A DNA stretch of 64,000 nt. Origin: Nostoc spongiaeforme FACHB-130. Its GTDB lineage: Bacteria > Cyanobacteriota > Cyanobacteriia > Cyanobacteriales > Nostocaceae. This document shows, in pieces, positions 36,229-45,175 of this stretch. Made by a program: the position numbers and the translations under genes. The stretch lies in NCBI RefSeq assembly GCF_014698475.1, contig NZ_JACJTB010000016.1, positions 53,479 through 117,478 of the forward strand, in the 5' to 3' direction. Each line of letters begins with the position of its first letter. Positions within the stretch are counted from its first letter, which is position 1. The notes below the pieces were generated by a model, which worked only from the letters and a program-made list of their open reading frames with translations, ran no database searches and was not told where the DNA came from.

Positions 36229-36267
36229 ATCAATGTACATTATTTTATTCATGTAATGTACATTGAT
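36229..36267. promoter_or_regulatory. Perfect 14-bp inverted repeat upstream of the lipoprotein gene
   Basis: ATCAATGTACATTA pairs exactly with TAATGTACATTGAT around an 11-nt AT-rich loop. It sits 46-84 bp before the chosen ATG. It could be an operator or an RNA hairpin; the 14-bp perfect symmetry is unlikely by chance. Confidence 0.65.
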
Positions 36268-36362
36268 ATTAAGATACGCAAGTATTCCTAAAGCATTGGT
36301 AAGTATTAAGTAGGAAATAACAGAGAATCTTACAAATTAAGTAAGATAATTATGTTAATTTT

Positions 36363-36800
36363 CTACTTACTTAAAGCATCCTTAATGTTATCAACAGTGC
36401 GTTCAATAGCATTTTTGGTGTTATCTACAGCTTTCTCTGTCCGGGCTGCATCTTCTTCGGCTCTTTTCTGGATAGTGTTTCTATCTTGCTTGGCTTTGCG
36501 CTCAATAAAGTTACCGCTATTATCGGTAGCATCTTCAACTTTACTAGCATTTTTATTGGCGGTGCGCTCAACTTTATTGGCTGTATCTCGAATGAAATTT
36601 TTAGCGCGTCCAGCATCTTCACGGGCTTTTTCTTGAACTTTATCGCCTGCATCTGAGGATGCAATTAAGTTGACAGAGGTAGCCGCCATCGCTGAATTAT
36701 TAGTGAAAAATGCACCTTGCCAAATAAAAGCGATCGCAGATAAACAAAGAACTGTGGTAGCTATCCAATTACCGATAACAGAAAGCCGTTTCATTAACAT
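36363..36800 (-). CDS. LEA/apolipoprotein-like coiled stress protein with signal anchor
   Basis: 145 residues. A hydrophobic segment (about 12-36, ending SAMAA) acts as a signal or anchor. The rest is a highly charged amphipathic helix with irregular 11-residue repeats (DKVQEKAREDAGRAKNFIRD, ERTANKNASKVEDATDNSGN), no Cys and few aromatics. This pattern resembles LEA-like or apolipoprotein-like desiccation/envelope stress proteins. AGAAGG lies before the ATG. Single-gene unit; function inferred only from composition. Confidence 0.65.
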   Translation of the reverse strand: MLMKRLSVIGNWIATTVLCLSAIAFIWQGAFFTNNSAMAATSVNLIASSDAGDKVQEKAREDAGRAKNFIRDTANKVERTANKNASKVEDATDNSGNFIERKAKQDRNTIQKRAEEDAARTEKAVDNTKNAIERTVDNIKDALSK

Positions 36801-37195
36801 AGAATACCTTCTCTTTGAGATTTAGCATCCTAAGATTTACTGGATTTTTCCACTTTGCCAAATCGTGCTAGAGATAGAGGTTTGATCATCAAAAGTTATT
36901 AGATAAGTTCGCTCTTTTAACAGAGTGACAACTTCTACCAATGGCTGCTTTAGATGAGCTTGCTTTCATCCAGCTCACACCAGACAATGTATTAAAGTTG
37001 CGATCGCCTACACAAATCTTGACAACCAAGCGATCGCACTAGTACAAGTCAGCGGAAATAAAGCACCTATGATAAATTACTGAAAAGCTCACTACACAGG
37101 TTTCTTGATTTCAGACTTCACACTTCAGACTTTTTGTACTAGCACATTTTTCGAGCAGGCATAAAAGCTTTGCTGTGTAAGGCTTATCAAATGTG
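36801..37195. other. 395-bp gap with a CTAGTACAA inverted-repeat element
   Basis: No gene. CTAGTACAA (37039-37047) pairs with TTGTACTAG (37134-37142), bracketing about 85 bp of short repeat (TTTCAGACTTCACACTTCAG). Two HIP1 octamers lie just to the left. Confidence 0.5.
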
Positions 37196-40141
37196 TTAGA
37201 TACTGTTTAATTGTTCTTCTAAATATTGCTTTGTGTCATTATAGTTGTCGTTGTTCATTAAAGAGGAAACATCGGTTCTTACAGAACCTTCTTCACTTTG
37301 ATTCTTCTGGAAAATCATTTGCATCTGAAACATTATTCCAACTATTATAAATTTGACATTCTCTCCTAAACTACCGTTTAAAATATTGGATTTTAGCTTT
37401 TCCCATTTGGGATTTTGTACCATGTTTTTCAGTTCATAAATTTCGTTGAGTACCTTGTTGTTTTTCTCATCTTCTTCTCTTTTTTGTCCCTTCACCTGTC
37501 GCTCGATTAATTCTTCTGTCTCCTCAACAAAAGTAGTCATTTCTGGAGTGCCTGGTAACTCGTATTCTTGCTGTATATCCTTTTCTTTATTTTCTCGCTG
37601 CCTCTTTAATCTCTCCTGCGTTGACGGTGATTTAACCTCATCTATTACCATTGTTTGTTGTTCTGGGTTCAGTGAATCAAAATTTCTGTGTAGCTGATTA
37701 AAACGGGGAATCGTTTTTCGTTGTTCCTTTCTTCTTATATCAGGATTTTTTAGGTCTTCTAGTGATTTTTGGATGTTTGCTAATTGTAAATCTATAGCGG
37801 AAGCAACCCATTGCTTAAGTCCAGTTTCTCGACTGTTGTAGGTGGGGAACTGATCAAATTGATCTAGATTAGCGTCCTTCAGTCTGCTTTTAACAAAATT
37901 ATAATCCTCTTCTGATAAAGTTGCTAAACGAGCCTCTAAATAGACAGGTTTTTGCAAGGATTGTTGCAAATTGATCGACAGTGCATCATCTTTTTTGATC
38001 TTTGCTGTCATTGGCTCATAAGTATTATGATATAAGTCTTTAATTTTATATTTTGTATTGTCCAAGTATCTATATATAGATTCTACTTTACCATCTGTGT
38101 AAGTTATTTCTAATTTAATTGCCCAGTCTCGTACGAGTTGATCTTCCATTTCCCACAAATCTGCCATATCCTTCGTTAGAGCGTTAACCTCTGTCTGGAT
38201 TTTTCCCCACCAATTAAATTGTGTTAATATATCTTTTTCGTTAGGAGCTAAAGTAGATATTGTTGAATCTGTATTATATTGCGTCTGAATATTTGTGGCT
38301 AAGTTTTTCCATATTTGTGTTTCTGCTCGACTCTCTTGCGGCCCCAGTTGAACTGTATATTTAATGCTTTGATATCGTTGAGCATTTTCTCGCTCAAGCC
38401 GGATCATATCAGCCACTGTGCTTTTGAGTTTACCTTCGATTATTTTTTCCATATCAGCGTTTAATGCTGTATACAAAGGCGCAATATTATAGTGTTTCTC
38501 TAGTCCGCCAACATGGTCATTCAACAAGTGTCCTTTGACCCACATAGTTGTTCCCCCCTCCTTATATTTTCGTGCTTTATAGAAGTCATCAATAGGAGTG
38601 GTAATTTTACTACCACTTCCTCTGGGCATGGAATAACCAGGGACATATTCTACTTCTACTGAATCTCCTGTGCCGTAGATAGGATCTTGAATCCAAGTAG
38701 GGGTGATAGGTTTTCCTTGAAGAGGGTTCGTTTTGTAAGTTTTAACTTTATCAGCAAAAGATTTTACCTTGGCGACTTCAGCAGCGTAATCTTTACCTAT
38801 AGTCATCCCGGTATCTAACTCTTGCGCCGCAGTCACTGCCACGAGCTTATCGTTATCATAAGTTGTCCATGCTGTCTTATCAACAGTTATCTTGCTAAGT
38901 TGCTCGTTAATCCATTTTTGCCAGTTCTGTTCATGTTTTTCTGTGTCAGTAATTGATGATGTGTAGTTTGGAAAAAAACCTGTCTGAGTCTTTGAATCTT
39001 TATAATACTCGATCAGTGCTTTAATCCAAGCACGAATATTGTCTATTTTTTGAAGTGGTTTTCTATCGTTTGCATCTGACGTAAAAAGAGATTCAGGATC
39101 TTTTGTATTATAGTATCCCCATTGCTGAGGCTCAGCTAGTTTTGTTTTAATAAAAGTCTTAACTATGTTGGGTGCAGAATCGTAAAGTGTTTCTGCTCCA
39201 CCTCCTGCTTGTACAGCATTTTTCAACGTATTCTCATCATTTGTCCAACTGTTTGCTCGGTATTTTAATTGTCTTTGGATAGTTAAGGGAAACGCATTCC
39301 CATTTTGCTGCACCACATGAGTCAATTTATAGCCAATTAATTTCTGTCCTTCTCGACTACTAGGGTTGTATTCTCCATAAATTTCTGCTTTTTTGCCCAT
39401 CGCATCTGCTTCTTTTTCCAACCCTTCATTATCATTAATCTGCACCCCCTTCATCTGCATTGTCGGTTTTACCCTTCCCTGCATCTGCTGAACAACGTGC
39501 CATGTTTCATGGGGTAAATGTTCTTCATGTCCGGGGGCGACATGAATTTCTGTCCCTTGGGTGTAAGCTAATGCTTGTAATTGGGAAGGTTTGGGCGAAT
39601 TATAATGAACCTTGACATCATCTAGGGAATATCCTGATAGATTTTCAACTCCTGCTTTGAGCTCATCTGGTAATCCGGTTTGATTGGGATGCAATTTCTC
39701 GGTTGATTCTTGGCTGTTCCCGTTAATTTCGCCTTTCGCTTGGATAGCCTCATCAGGTGATGCAGCCATCCCACCTTCTGCCACACGCTGCATTATCGGC
39801 TGACTCTGCATATATCCTGCTTGCAAAGATGTGTTAATCTGTTGCATGACATTTGGGGCGACTCTTTCCGCCTGTTGTTCATACTTGTCCCCAGGTTCAC
39901 CAATCATCAACTTCATCTGAACTCGTGGCGGTGGGGGTGGTTGATATCCAGGCGGAAAGATGGGGATTTGGGACAACCTAGACAAGCCCGACTCAGACGA
40001 CAATTCTTGCTTTTGTATTGCTTTATTTTGATTTAATTCTGGTTCAGGTAAAGATTCAACTTTAAATGGACGCGGTGCAAATGGATTAGAAGTTGATGAG
40101 TCAGCAGCTTGTTTACCAGTTCTTGGTACCCATTTATACAT
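37196..40141 (-). CDS. eCIS-core (DUF4157) protein with putative nuclease segment
   Basis: 981 residues. Pro-rich head (about 20-75), then a DUF4157 domain (about 150-250): LSGYSLDDVKVHYNS, TEIHVAPG, and the metalloprotease-like HETWHVVQQ with His211, Glu212 and His215, plus downstream EKEAD (242-246). DUF4157 is found with extracellular contractile injection systems and polymorphic toxins. At about 505-565 a segment with MPRGSG..., GHLLNDHVGG (537-546) and NIAPLYTALN resembles the His/Asn core of DNA/RNA non-specific endonuclease-type toxins. The rest is long charged helices. AAGGAGAG precedes the ATG. No sheath, baseplate, or obvious immunity gene is nearby. Confidence 0.8.
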   Translation of the reverse strand: MYKWVPRTGKQAADSSTSNPFAPRPFKVESLPEPELNQNKAIQKQELSSESGLSRLSQIPIFPPGYQPPPPPRVQMKLMIGEPGDKYEQQAERVAPNVMQQINTSLQAGYMQSQPIMQRVAEGGMAASPDEAIQAKGEINGNSQESTEKLHPNQTGLPDELKAGVENLSGYSLDDVKVHYNSPKPSQLQALAYTQGTEIHVAPGHEEHLPHETWHVVQQMQGRVKPTMQMKGVQINDNEGLEKEADAMGKKAEIYGEYNPSSREGQKLIGYKLTHVVQQNGNAFPLTIQRQLKYRANSWTNDENTLKNAVQAGGGAETLYDSAPNIVKTFIKTKLAEPQQWGYYNTKDPESLFTSDANDRKPLQKIDNIRAWIKALIEYYKDSKTQTGFFPNYTSSITDTEKHEQNWQKWINEQLSKITVDKTAWTTYDNDKLVAVTAAQELDTGMTIGKDYAAEVAKVKSFADKVKTYKTNPLQGKPITPTWIQDPIYGTGDSVEVEYVPGYSMPRGSGSKITTPIDDFYKARKYKEGGTTMWVKGHLLNDHVGGLEKHYNIAPLYTALNADMEKIIEGKLKSTVADMIRLERENAQRYQSIKYTVQLGPQESRAETQIWKNLATNIQTQYNTDSTISTLAPNEKDILTQFNWWGKIQTEVNALTKDMADLWEMEDQLVRDWAIKLEITYTDGKVESIYRYLDNTKYKIKDLYHNTYEPMTAKIKKDDALSINLQQSLQKPVYLEARLATLSEEDYNFVKSRLKDANLDQFDQFPTYNSRETGLKQWVASAIDLQLANIQKSLEDLKNPDIRRKEQRKTIPRFNQLHRNFDSLNPEQQTMVIDEVKSPSTQERLKRQRENKEKDIQQEYELPGTPEMTTFVEETEELIERQVKGQKREEDEKNNKVLNEIYELKNMVQNPKWEKLKSNILNGSLGENVKFIIVGIMFQMQMIFQKNQSEEGSVRTDVSSLMNNDNYNDTKQYLEEQLNSI

Positions 40142-40269
40142 ACTTCTCTCCTTTGATTTCCGTCATCTCAAAAAGTAAAATTTCAGAAAACTCTTGTTTC
40201 TGCTTTAGAAATACAAGGGATGAGCATCTTACTCATCCCACAAATATGCCAGCCGATTTTTTTAATGTT

Positions 40270-40432
40270 TTATATACGTAAGACTTACGTATGAAAACAA
40301 AAAATCAAGGGTTTGGGCAAGGGTGAAAAGTTGTAGGGGTATAAGTGTGTATGTATCTAAAATCCTTTCACCCCTACACCCAGTCTCCACAGAAAATCTT
40401 TGTGCGTAAGTCCTGATACGTACAAACACTTA
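40270..40432. repeat. MITE-like element with ACGTAAGACTTACG / CGTAAGTCCTG ends
   Basis: About 160 bp: left ACGTAAGACTTACGTATG, then AAAAAATCAAGGGTTTGGGC, ending TTTGTGCGTAAGTCCTGATA. A relative lies at about 41285-41450, so the SDR gene sits between two direct copies. Confidence 0.5.
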
Positions 40433-40522
40433 TGTGATTTAATCTCCTACGTCCTTGATAGATGAGTCAAGAAGATTTTACAAGCAGTTATGAATACATA
40501 TATTTGTACATATATTGCGTTG

Positions 40523-41272
40523 CTAAACGTTCATATAGCCACCATCAACAACTAAATCTGCCGCAGTTATATAAGATGACTCATCACTAGCCAGAAACAC
40601 TACCGCCGCCGCAATTTCTTCTGGTTTACCAAAACGTCCCAAAGGTACGGTTTGCTTAATATAATCGCCAAAATTTTCCAAAGCTTCTGGTGATAAACCC
40701 ATTTTGGTTTGAAAATCAGTAGGTATTAAACCAGGGCTGATAGCATTCACCCTAATTTGGCGATTGCCTAATTCTGCCGCTAAATTGCGAGCCAAGGAAC
40801 GCACAGCCGCTTTTGTTGCACAATAAACACTGCCCATCGCCATACCTTTTTCATTGACTGATGAAGCATTTAAAATGACACTAGCGCCGGGATTCAGTAA
40901 GCCAGACAGCTTTTGTACGGTGAAAAACACACCTTTAACGTTGATATCAAATTGATTGTCATACAAGGTTTCGTCCATTGCTTCTAAAGCAGCAAAAAAT
41001 CCGACACCGGCATTAGCAAATAAAATATCAAGACTGCCAAATTCTGATTTGACTCGTGCTGCTAAATTATCAAGTTGAGAAAGCGATCGCACATCTGCTA
41101 ATACTGGAATTACCTGAGAATTGAGTGCTTGGGCGGCGGTGTGTAAACGTTGTTCATCTTGCCCAGTAATAATTACTCGCGCACCTTCCGCCACAAACTG
41201 TTTTGCCGTCTCAAAACCAATACCCGATGTACCCCCGGTAATCACAGCAGTTTTGTTATGCAAGCGTACCAT
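40523..41272 (-). CDS. Short-chain dehydrogenase/reductase (classical SDR)
   Basis: 249 residues. Rossmann motif TGGTSGIGFE, NAG motif (FANAGVGF), catalytic Ser in ILNASSVNE, Tyr-x-x-x-Lys as YCATKAA, and a C-terminal VVDGGYMNV. These are the complete classical SDR features, giving an NAD(P)H-dependent oxidoreductase of unknown substrate. An ideal AGGAGG precedes the ATG by 9 nt. It is divergent from the metal ATPase gene and bracketed by related repeat elements on both sides. Confidence 0.92.
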   Translation of the reverse strand: MVRLHNKTAVITGGTSGIGFETAKQFVAEGARVIITGQDEQRLHTAAQALNSQVIPVLADVRSLSQLDNLAARVKSEFGSLDILFANAGVGFFAALEAMDETLYDNQFDINVKGVFFTVQKLSGLLNPGASVILNASSVNEKGMAMGSVYCATKAAVRSLARNLAAELGNRQIRVNAISPGLIPTDFQTKMGLSPEALENFGDYIKQTVPLGRFGKPEEIAAAVVFLASDESSYITAADLVVDGGYMNV

Positions 41273-41284
41273 TTACAATGCCTC

Positions 41285-41450
41285 CTGGTAGATAGGAATT
41301 AAAAATCAAAGGTTTAGGAAGGGTGAAGAGGTATGGGGGTGTGGGGAGTGTGGGGAGTGTGGGGAGTGTGGGGGGAAAGATTTCTTCACCATCCTCCCAC
41401 ACCTCCCACACCCTTATACCCATTCTTTGTGCATAAGTCTTGTAGAAAAA
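41285..41450. repeat. Repeat element related to 40270-40432, with GGGGAGTGT tandem
   Basis: Shares AAAAATCAAAGGTTTAGGAA and the end TTTGTGCATAAGTCTTGT with the element at 40.3 kb. The interior contains four GGGGAGTGT units (about 41343-41374) and a complementary CACACCTCCCACACCC. Confidence 0.55.
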
Positions 41451-41457
41451 TAATTGC

Positions 41458-41488
41458 TTGACCTTAACATTAATGTCAAGGTTTAACG
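41458..41488 (+). promoter_or_regulatory. MerR-type promoter with dyad operator
   Basis: A TTGACC -35 box (41458-41463) is followed by the near-perfect dyad CCTTAACATTAATGTCAAGG (41462-41481) and a TTAACG/TAACGT -10-like box at a 19-20 bp spacer. Long spacer plus central dyad is the layout of metal-responsive MerR-family promoters. It lies 30-60 bp before ATG 41518. Confidence 0.7.
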
Positions 41489-41517
41489 TGAGATCAGTCG
41501 TCAATGAATTCACTCTC

Positions 41518-43431
41518 ATGGTTTACCCACAGCATTTCACCAAATTCACAAAAGAACACGCCGATATCTTAGCAGCCTTGGTTTGTGGACTGTTGTTATT
41601 TCTTGGATGGTTCGCCTTACATCTAGGTTGGTTGGGATGGGCAATGCTGTTGTTACCTGCTGCATATATCATTGGTGGTTACGAAAGCGCCCGTGAGGGA
41701 ATAACGACATTAATTAAAGAAAAAGAACTAGATGTAGATTTGCTGATGATTGTGGCGGCTGTTGGTGCGGCTGGTTTGGGTTTATGGCGCAGAGAATACC
41801 ACCTAATTATTGATGGCGCGGTGTTAATTCTCATCTTTGCAATTAGTGGCGCGTTAGAAGGCTATGCAATGGGACGCACAGAACGGAGTATTCGCAGTTT
41901 GATGAGTTTGACACCAGATACAGCCAGGGTTTTGCATCAGGGAGAAGAACAGACGCTACCCATTAGTCAATTAAAGGTGGGAGATGAAATTATTGTCAAA
42001 CCCGGAGAGTTAATTCCTACCGATGGAATTATTTTGTCTGGTTACAGCACGATTAATCAAGCGGCGATTACTGGGGAATCTTTACCTGTAGAAAAGACAG
42101 TCGGCGAAGAAGTGTTTGCAGGGACACTTAACGGTTATGGGGCGCTGAAGTTGCAAGTTCATAAACCTGCTGCGAGTAATTTGATTCAGCGAGTGATTAA
42201 GTTAGTTGCAGAAGCCCAAGAAACCGCGCCACCTTCCCAAGAGTTTATCGAAAAATTTGAACGGGGATATGCCAAGGTAATTGTAATTTCTGGTGTATTG
42301 CTGGCAATTTTACCGCCATTTATTTGGGCTTGGGATTGGGAAACAACGATTTATCGGGCTTTGACTTTTTTGGTGGTGGCTTCTCCTTGTGCGTTGATGG
42401 CGGCAATTATGCCAGCATTATTATCAGGTATTGCCAATGGCGCGAAACAAGGGATTTTGTTTAAAAATGGCGCACAGTTAGAGAATATGGGTAAAGTCCG
42501 GGCGATCGCTTTTGATAAAACTGGTACTTTAACTACAGGACAAGTGCAAGTATCTCAGGTAATGCCCACCGAGGAATATACACAAGCAAATGTATTAAAA
42601 GTAGCAGCCGCTTTAGAAGCATCTTCTGAACATCCCATAGCCAAAGCCATTGTTCAAGCAGCAAGTGATTTAAATTGGCAACGGGGTACTGATGTGCAAG
42701 CGATACCAGGACAGGGGATTGTGGGAATGCTTGACAATCAAAAAATTACCCTGGGCAATGCTGCTTTTATTCAGCAATATGTCACACAGTTACCAGATAA
42801 ATTACAAGATTTGGCACATAGTTGGGAATCTGAGGGCAGAACTGTAGTTTGGGTTGCCCAAAATGCAGAAGTTATCGGCGCGATCGCCATTGCAGATATG
42901 ATTAGACCAGAAGCTGCTGCTACTATTCGCCGCCTGCGTCAGTTGGGAGTAGAACAAATTGTCATGATGACAGGTGATAATCAGCGTACAGCCGAAAGTG
43001 TCGCTCAAACAATCGGCATAACTCAAATTTACGCCCAACTCCTACCAGAAGATAAACTCAATCTCATCCGCAGCTTGCAGAAACAGTATGAAACTGTAGC
43101 GATGGTGGGAGATGGAATTAACGATGCACCCGCTTTAGCCCAAGCATCTGTAGGAATAGCAATGGGTGGTGCGGGTAGTGATGTCGCCTTAGAAACCGCA
43201 GATATTGTTTTAATCGCAGACAGACTCGAAAAAATGGTTGTCGCAATGGAACTAGGAAGGCGATCGCAATTTATTATTAAACAAAACATCGCCTTTGCAC
43301 TCACATCAATTATTTTGTTAATGCTGGCTAACTTTGTGGGGAATATTAACCTACCCATTGGTGTAATTGGTCATGAAGGTTCGACAGTCTTGGTTACTCT
43401 TAACGGCTTGCGATTGTTGAGAAGATTTTAA
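41518..43431 (+). CDS. P1B-4 (CoaT-like) heavy-metal P-type ATPase
   Basis: 637 residues from ATG 41518 (MVYPQHFTKFTKEHADILAA). Earlier in-frame starts fall inside the promoter dyad and are unlikely. Motifs: TGES phosphatase loop, ASPCALMAA (SPC metal-binding helix instead of CPC), DKTGTLT phosphorylation site, GDGINDAPALA hinge, and HEGST near the C terminus. SPC plus HEGxT defines the P1B-4 group, which exports Co2+ and related divalent metals. There is no N-terminal HMA domain or His-rich tail. The MerR-type promoter suggests metal induction; the regulator gene is not in the window. Confidence 0.9.
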   Translation: MVYPQHFTKFTKEHADILAALVCGLLLFLGWFALHLGWLGWAMLLLPAAYIIGGYESAREGITTLIKEKELDVDLLMIVAAVGAAGLGLWRREYHLIIDGAVLILIFAISGALEGYAMGRTERSIRSLMSLTPDTARVLHQGEEQTLPISQLKVGDEIIVKPGELIPTDGIILSGYSTINQAAITGESLPVEKTVGEEVFAGTLNGYGALKLQVHKPAASNLIQRVIKLVAEAQETAPPSQEFIEKFERGYAKVIVISGVLLAILPPFIWAWDWETTIYRALTFLVVASPCALMAAIMPALLSGIANGAKQGILFKNGAQLENMGKVRAIAFDKTGTLTTGQVQVSQVMPTEEYTQANVLKVAAALEASSEHPIAKAIVQAASDLNWQRGTDVQAIPGQGIVGMLDNQKITLGNAAFIQQYVTQLPDKLQDLAHSWESEGRTVVWVAQNAEVIGAIAIADMIRPEAAATIRRLRQLGVEQIVMMTGDNQRTAESVAQTIGITQIYAQLLPEDKLNLIRSLQKQYETVAMVGDGINDAPALAQASVGIAMGGAGSDVALETADIVLIADRLEKMVVAMELGRRSQFIIKQNIAFALTSIILLMLANFVGNINLPIGVIGHEGSTVLVTLNGLRLLRRF

Positions 43432-43538
43432 CTAACTCTGAATGAATTAAGCCGTAGTAAATTTTAATAATTTTGTGCAGCGATCGCCAAACGCGACAAA
43501 ATAATATCACTGCCAATTTTGAATGTAGAAGTTTAAGT

Positions 43539-45008
43539 ATGTTTTCTCGCAAAATTTCTCTGAGTTTGCTGCTACTGTTTCTGGGAACTCATATTGGTAT
43601 AAACCAACAAGCAGTTAAAGCTCAAACTCCAATTTCCCCTACAACTCATACAAAATCAGTTTGTCCTGCTCAATTAGGCACACTTATAGATACTGCTATT
43701 AATCGTCCCTTATTTAGTCGCGCCCGTTGGGGAATTTTAGTGAAAAATTTAGTTTCTACCCAAACTCTTTATAGCCATGATGCGGAAAAATATTTTATTC
43801 CTGCTTCTAATACTAAATTATTAACTACAGCCGCAGCCCTCAAGCAATTAGGTGCAGATTTTCGCATTCGCACTTCTGTTTATCAAGAGGCTGATGGTAG
43901 TTTACGTGTTGTTGGTAGAGGAGATCCGAGTTTAAAAAATACTCAATTAATAGAATTAGCCAAGCAATTACGCCAACAAGGAGTTACTCAAGTTACTAAT
44001 TTAATTGCTGATGATAGTTACTTTCAAGGAGAAGTTGTAAATCCGAGTTGGCAATGGGAAGATGTGCAAGCTGATTATGGCGCACCAGTTAACAGTTTAA
44101 TTTTAAATGAAAATGCTGCTGTATTAACAGTGTTGCCACAAACAGTAGGCAACCCATTACAAATTAAATGGGCTGATCCTACAGAAGCGTATCAATGGCG
44201 AGTCGAAAATAATTCTGTAACTGTGCAGAAAGATGAATCAGGATTAGTAGAAATTAAACGTGATTTAAAAGGGGCGGTGCTATATTTACAAGGACAATTA
44301 CCTGTGAATGCAGCACCAGAAGTTACTGCGATCGCAGTTTTTGATCCTACACAAAATTTCTTACGTAAATTTCGGCAAAGTTTAGCAGCAGCCGGAATTT
44401 CTGTGCAGCAAACATCTAGTGCTAATGGGGGTAATAATGAACGCGAAGTTGCCACAATTAAGTCTCCGCCGTTGTCTGATTTATTAACAGAAACCAATGT
44501 TAACAGTAATAATTTATTTGCCGAGGCTTTATTAAGAATTTTAGCTCATAAACAACAATTAACTAAAAATCAAAACACTGCTGATGTTGGTTTGAAAGTT
44601 ATGCAAGAAACCTTAACTCAATTTGGAGTTAATCCCAACAGTTATAGCGTATTTGATGGTTCTGGTTTGTCACGGAAAAATTTAATTAGTCCAGAAGCTT
44701 TGGTACAATTGTTAGAAGCGATCGCAGCATCACCAGAAGCCAAAGTTTTTCGTGCTACTCTACCTGTAGCTGGGGTGAGTGGTAGTTTAAAAAGTCGCTT
44801 TCGCAACACATCAGCACAGGGAATTGTACAAGCTAAAACTGGCACTTTAAGAGGAGTAGTTGCTTTATCAGGATATATAGATTCACCACAGTATGAACCG
44901 TTAGTTTTTAGCATTATTGTGAATCAATCTGACCAACCAGCAAGTACAATTCGCCAAGCAATTGATGAGATTGTTGTCTTATTAACACAGTTACGTCGTA
45001 ATTGTTAG
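43539..45008 (+). CDS. dacB: D-alanyl-D-alanine carboxypeptidase/endopeptidase (PBP4 family)
   Basis: 489 residues from ATG 43539 (MFSRKISLSLLLLFLGTHIG), which gives a clean signal peptide ending near KAQ; a longer frame needs a TTG. Active-site SxxK is ASNTKLL, SxN is NVNSNNLF, and KTG is QAKTGTL. The family trims and recycles peptidoglycan by cleaving D-Ala-D-Ala or crosslinks in the periplasm. It is followed 115 bp later by a hairpin terminator. Confidence 0.9.
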   Translation: MFSRKISLSLLLLFLGTHIGINQQAVKAQTPISPTTHTKSVCPAQLGTLIDTAINRPLFSRARWGILVKNLVSTQTLYSHDAEKYFIPASNTKLLTTAAALKQLGADFRIRTSVYQEADGSLRVVGRGDPSLKNTQLIELAKQLRQQGVTQVTNLIADDSYFQGEVVNPSWQWEDVQADYGAPVNSLILNENAAVLTVLPQTVGNPLQIKWADPTEAYQWRVENNSVTVQKDESGLVEIKRDLKGAVLYLQGQLPVNAAPEVTAIAVFDPTQNFLRKFRQSLAAAGISVQQTSSANGGNNEREVATIKSPPLSDLLTETNVNSNNLFAEALLRILAHKQQLTKNQNTADVGLKVMQETLTQFGVNPNSYSVFDGSGLSRKNLISPEALVQLLEAIAASPEAKVFRATLPVAGVSGSLKSRFRNTSAQGIVQAKTGTLRGVVALSGYIDSPQYEPLVFSIIVNQSDQPASTIRQAIDEIVVLLTQLRRNC

Positions 45009-45122
45009 CTCTAAGTAAACGGCAATATGCTATGGTATTAAAATAGGAAGTTGGCAAAACAATTATTGCTTGTAATTTCAGTCATCTTTCTACAACATAA
45101 ACCTCAAGATTCATATACTAAT

Positions 45123-45153
45123 AAGCTATCACATTCAAGGTGATAGCTTTTTA
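45123..45153 (+). terminator. Rho-independent terminator
   Basis: AAGCTATCAC pairs perfectly with GTGATAGCTT (10 bp, 7-nt loop), followed by TTTTTA. It lies between convergent dacB and the minus-strand membrane gene, and could serve the plus strand best. Confidence 0.82.
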
Positions 45154-45175
45154 TATGATGTAGATGGAAGGTTGA

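Noticed and set aside
37196..40141. A complete contractile injection system around the DUF4157 protein
   Set aside because: Neighbouring genes are a lipoprotein, an LEA-like protein and an SDR. No sheath, tube, baseplate or AAA+ loader gene is present in the window.
41256..41519. 87-residue minus-strand frame ending in the SDR gene
   Set aside because: It is made of the GGGGAGTGT tandem repeat (LPTLPTLPTP) and overlaps the SDR start; no evidence of a gene.
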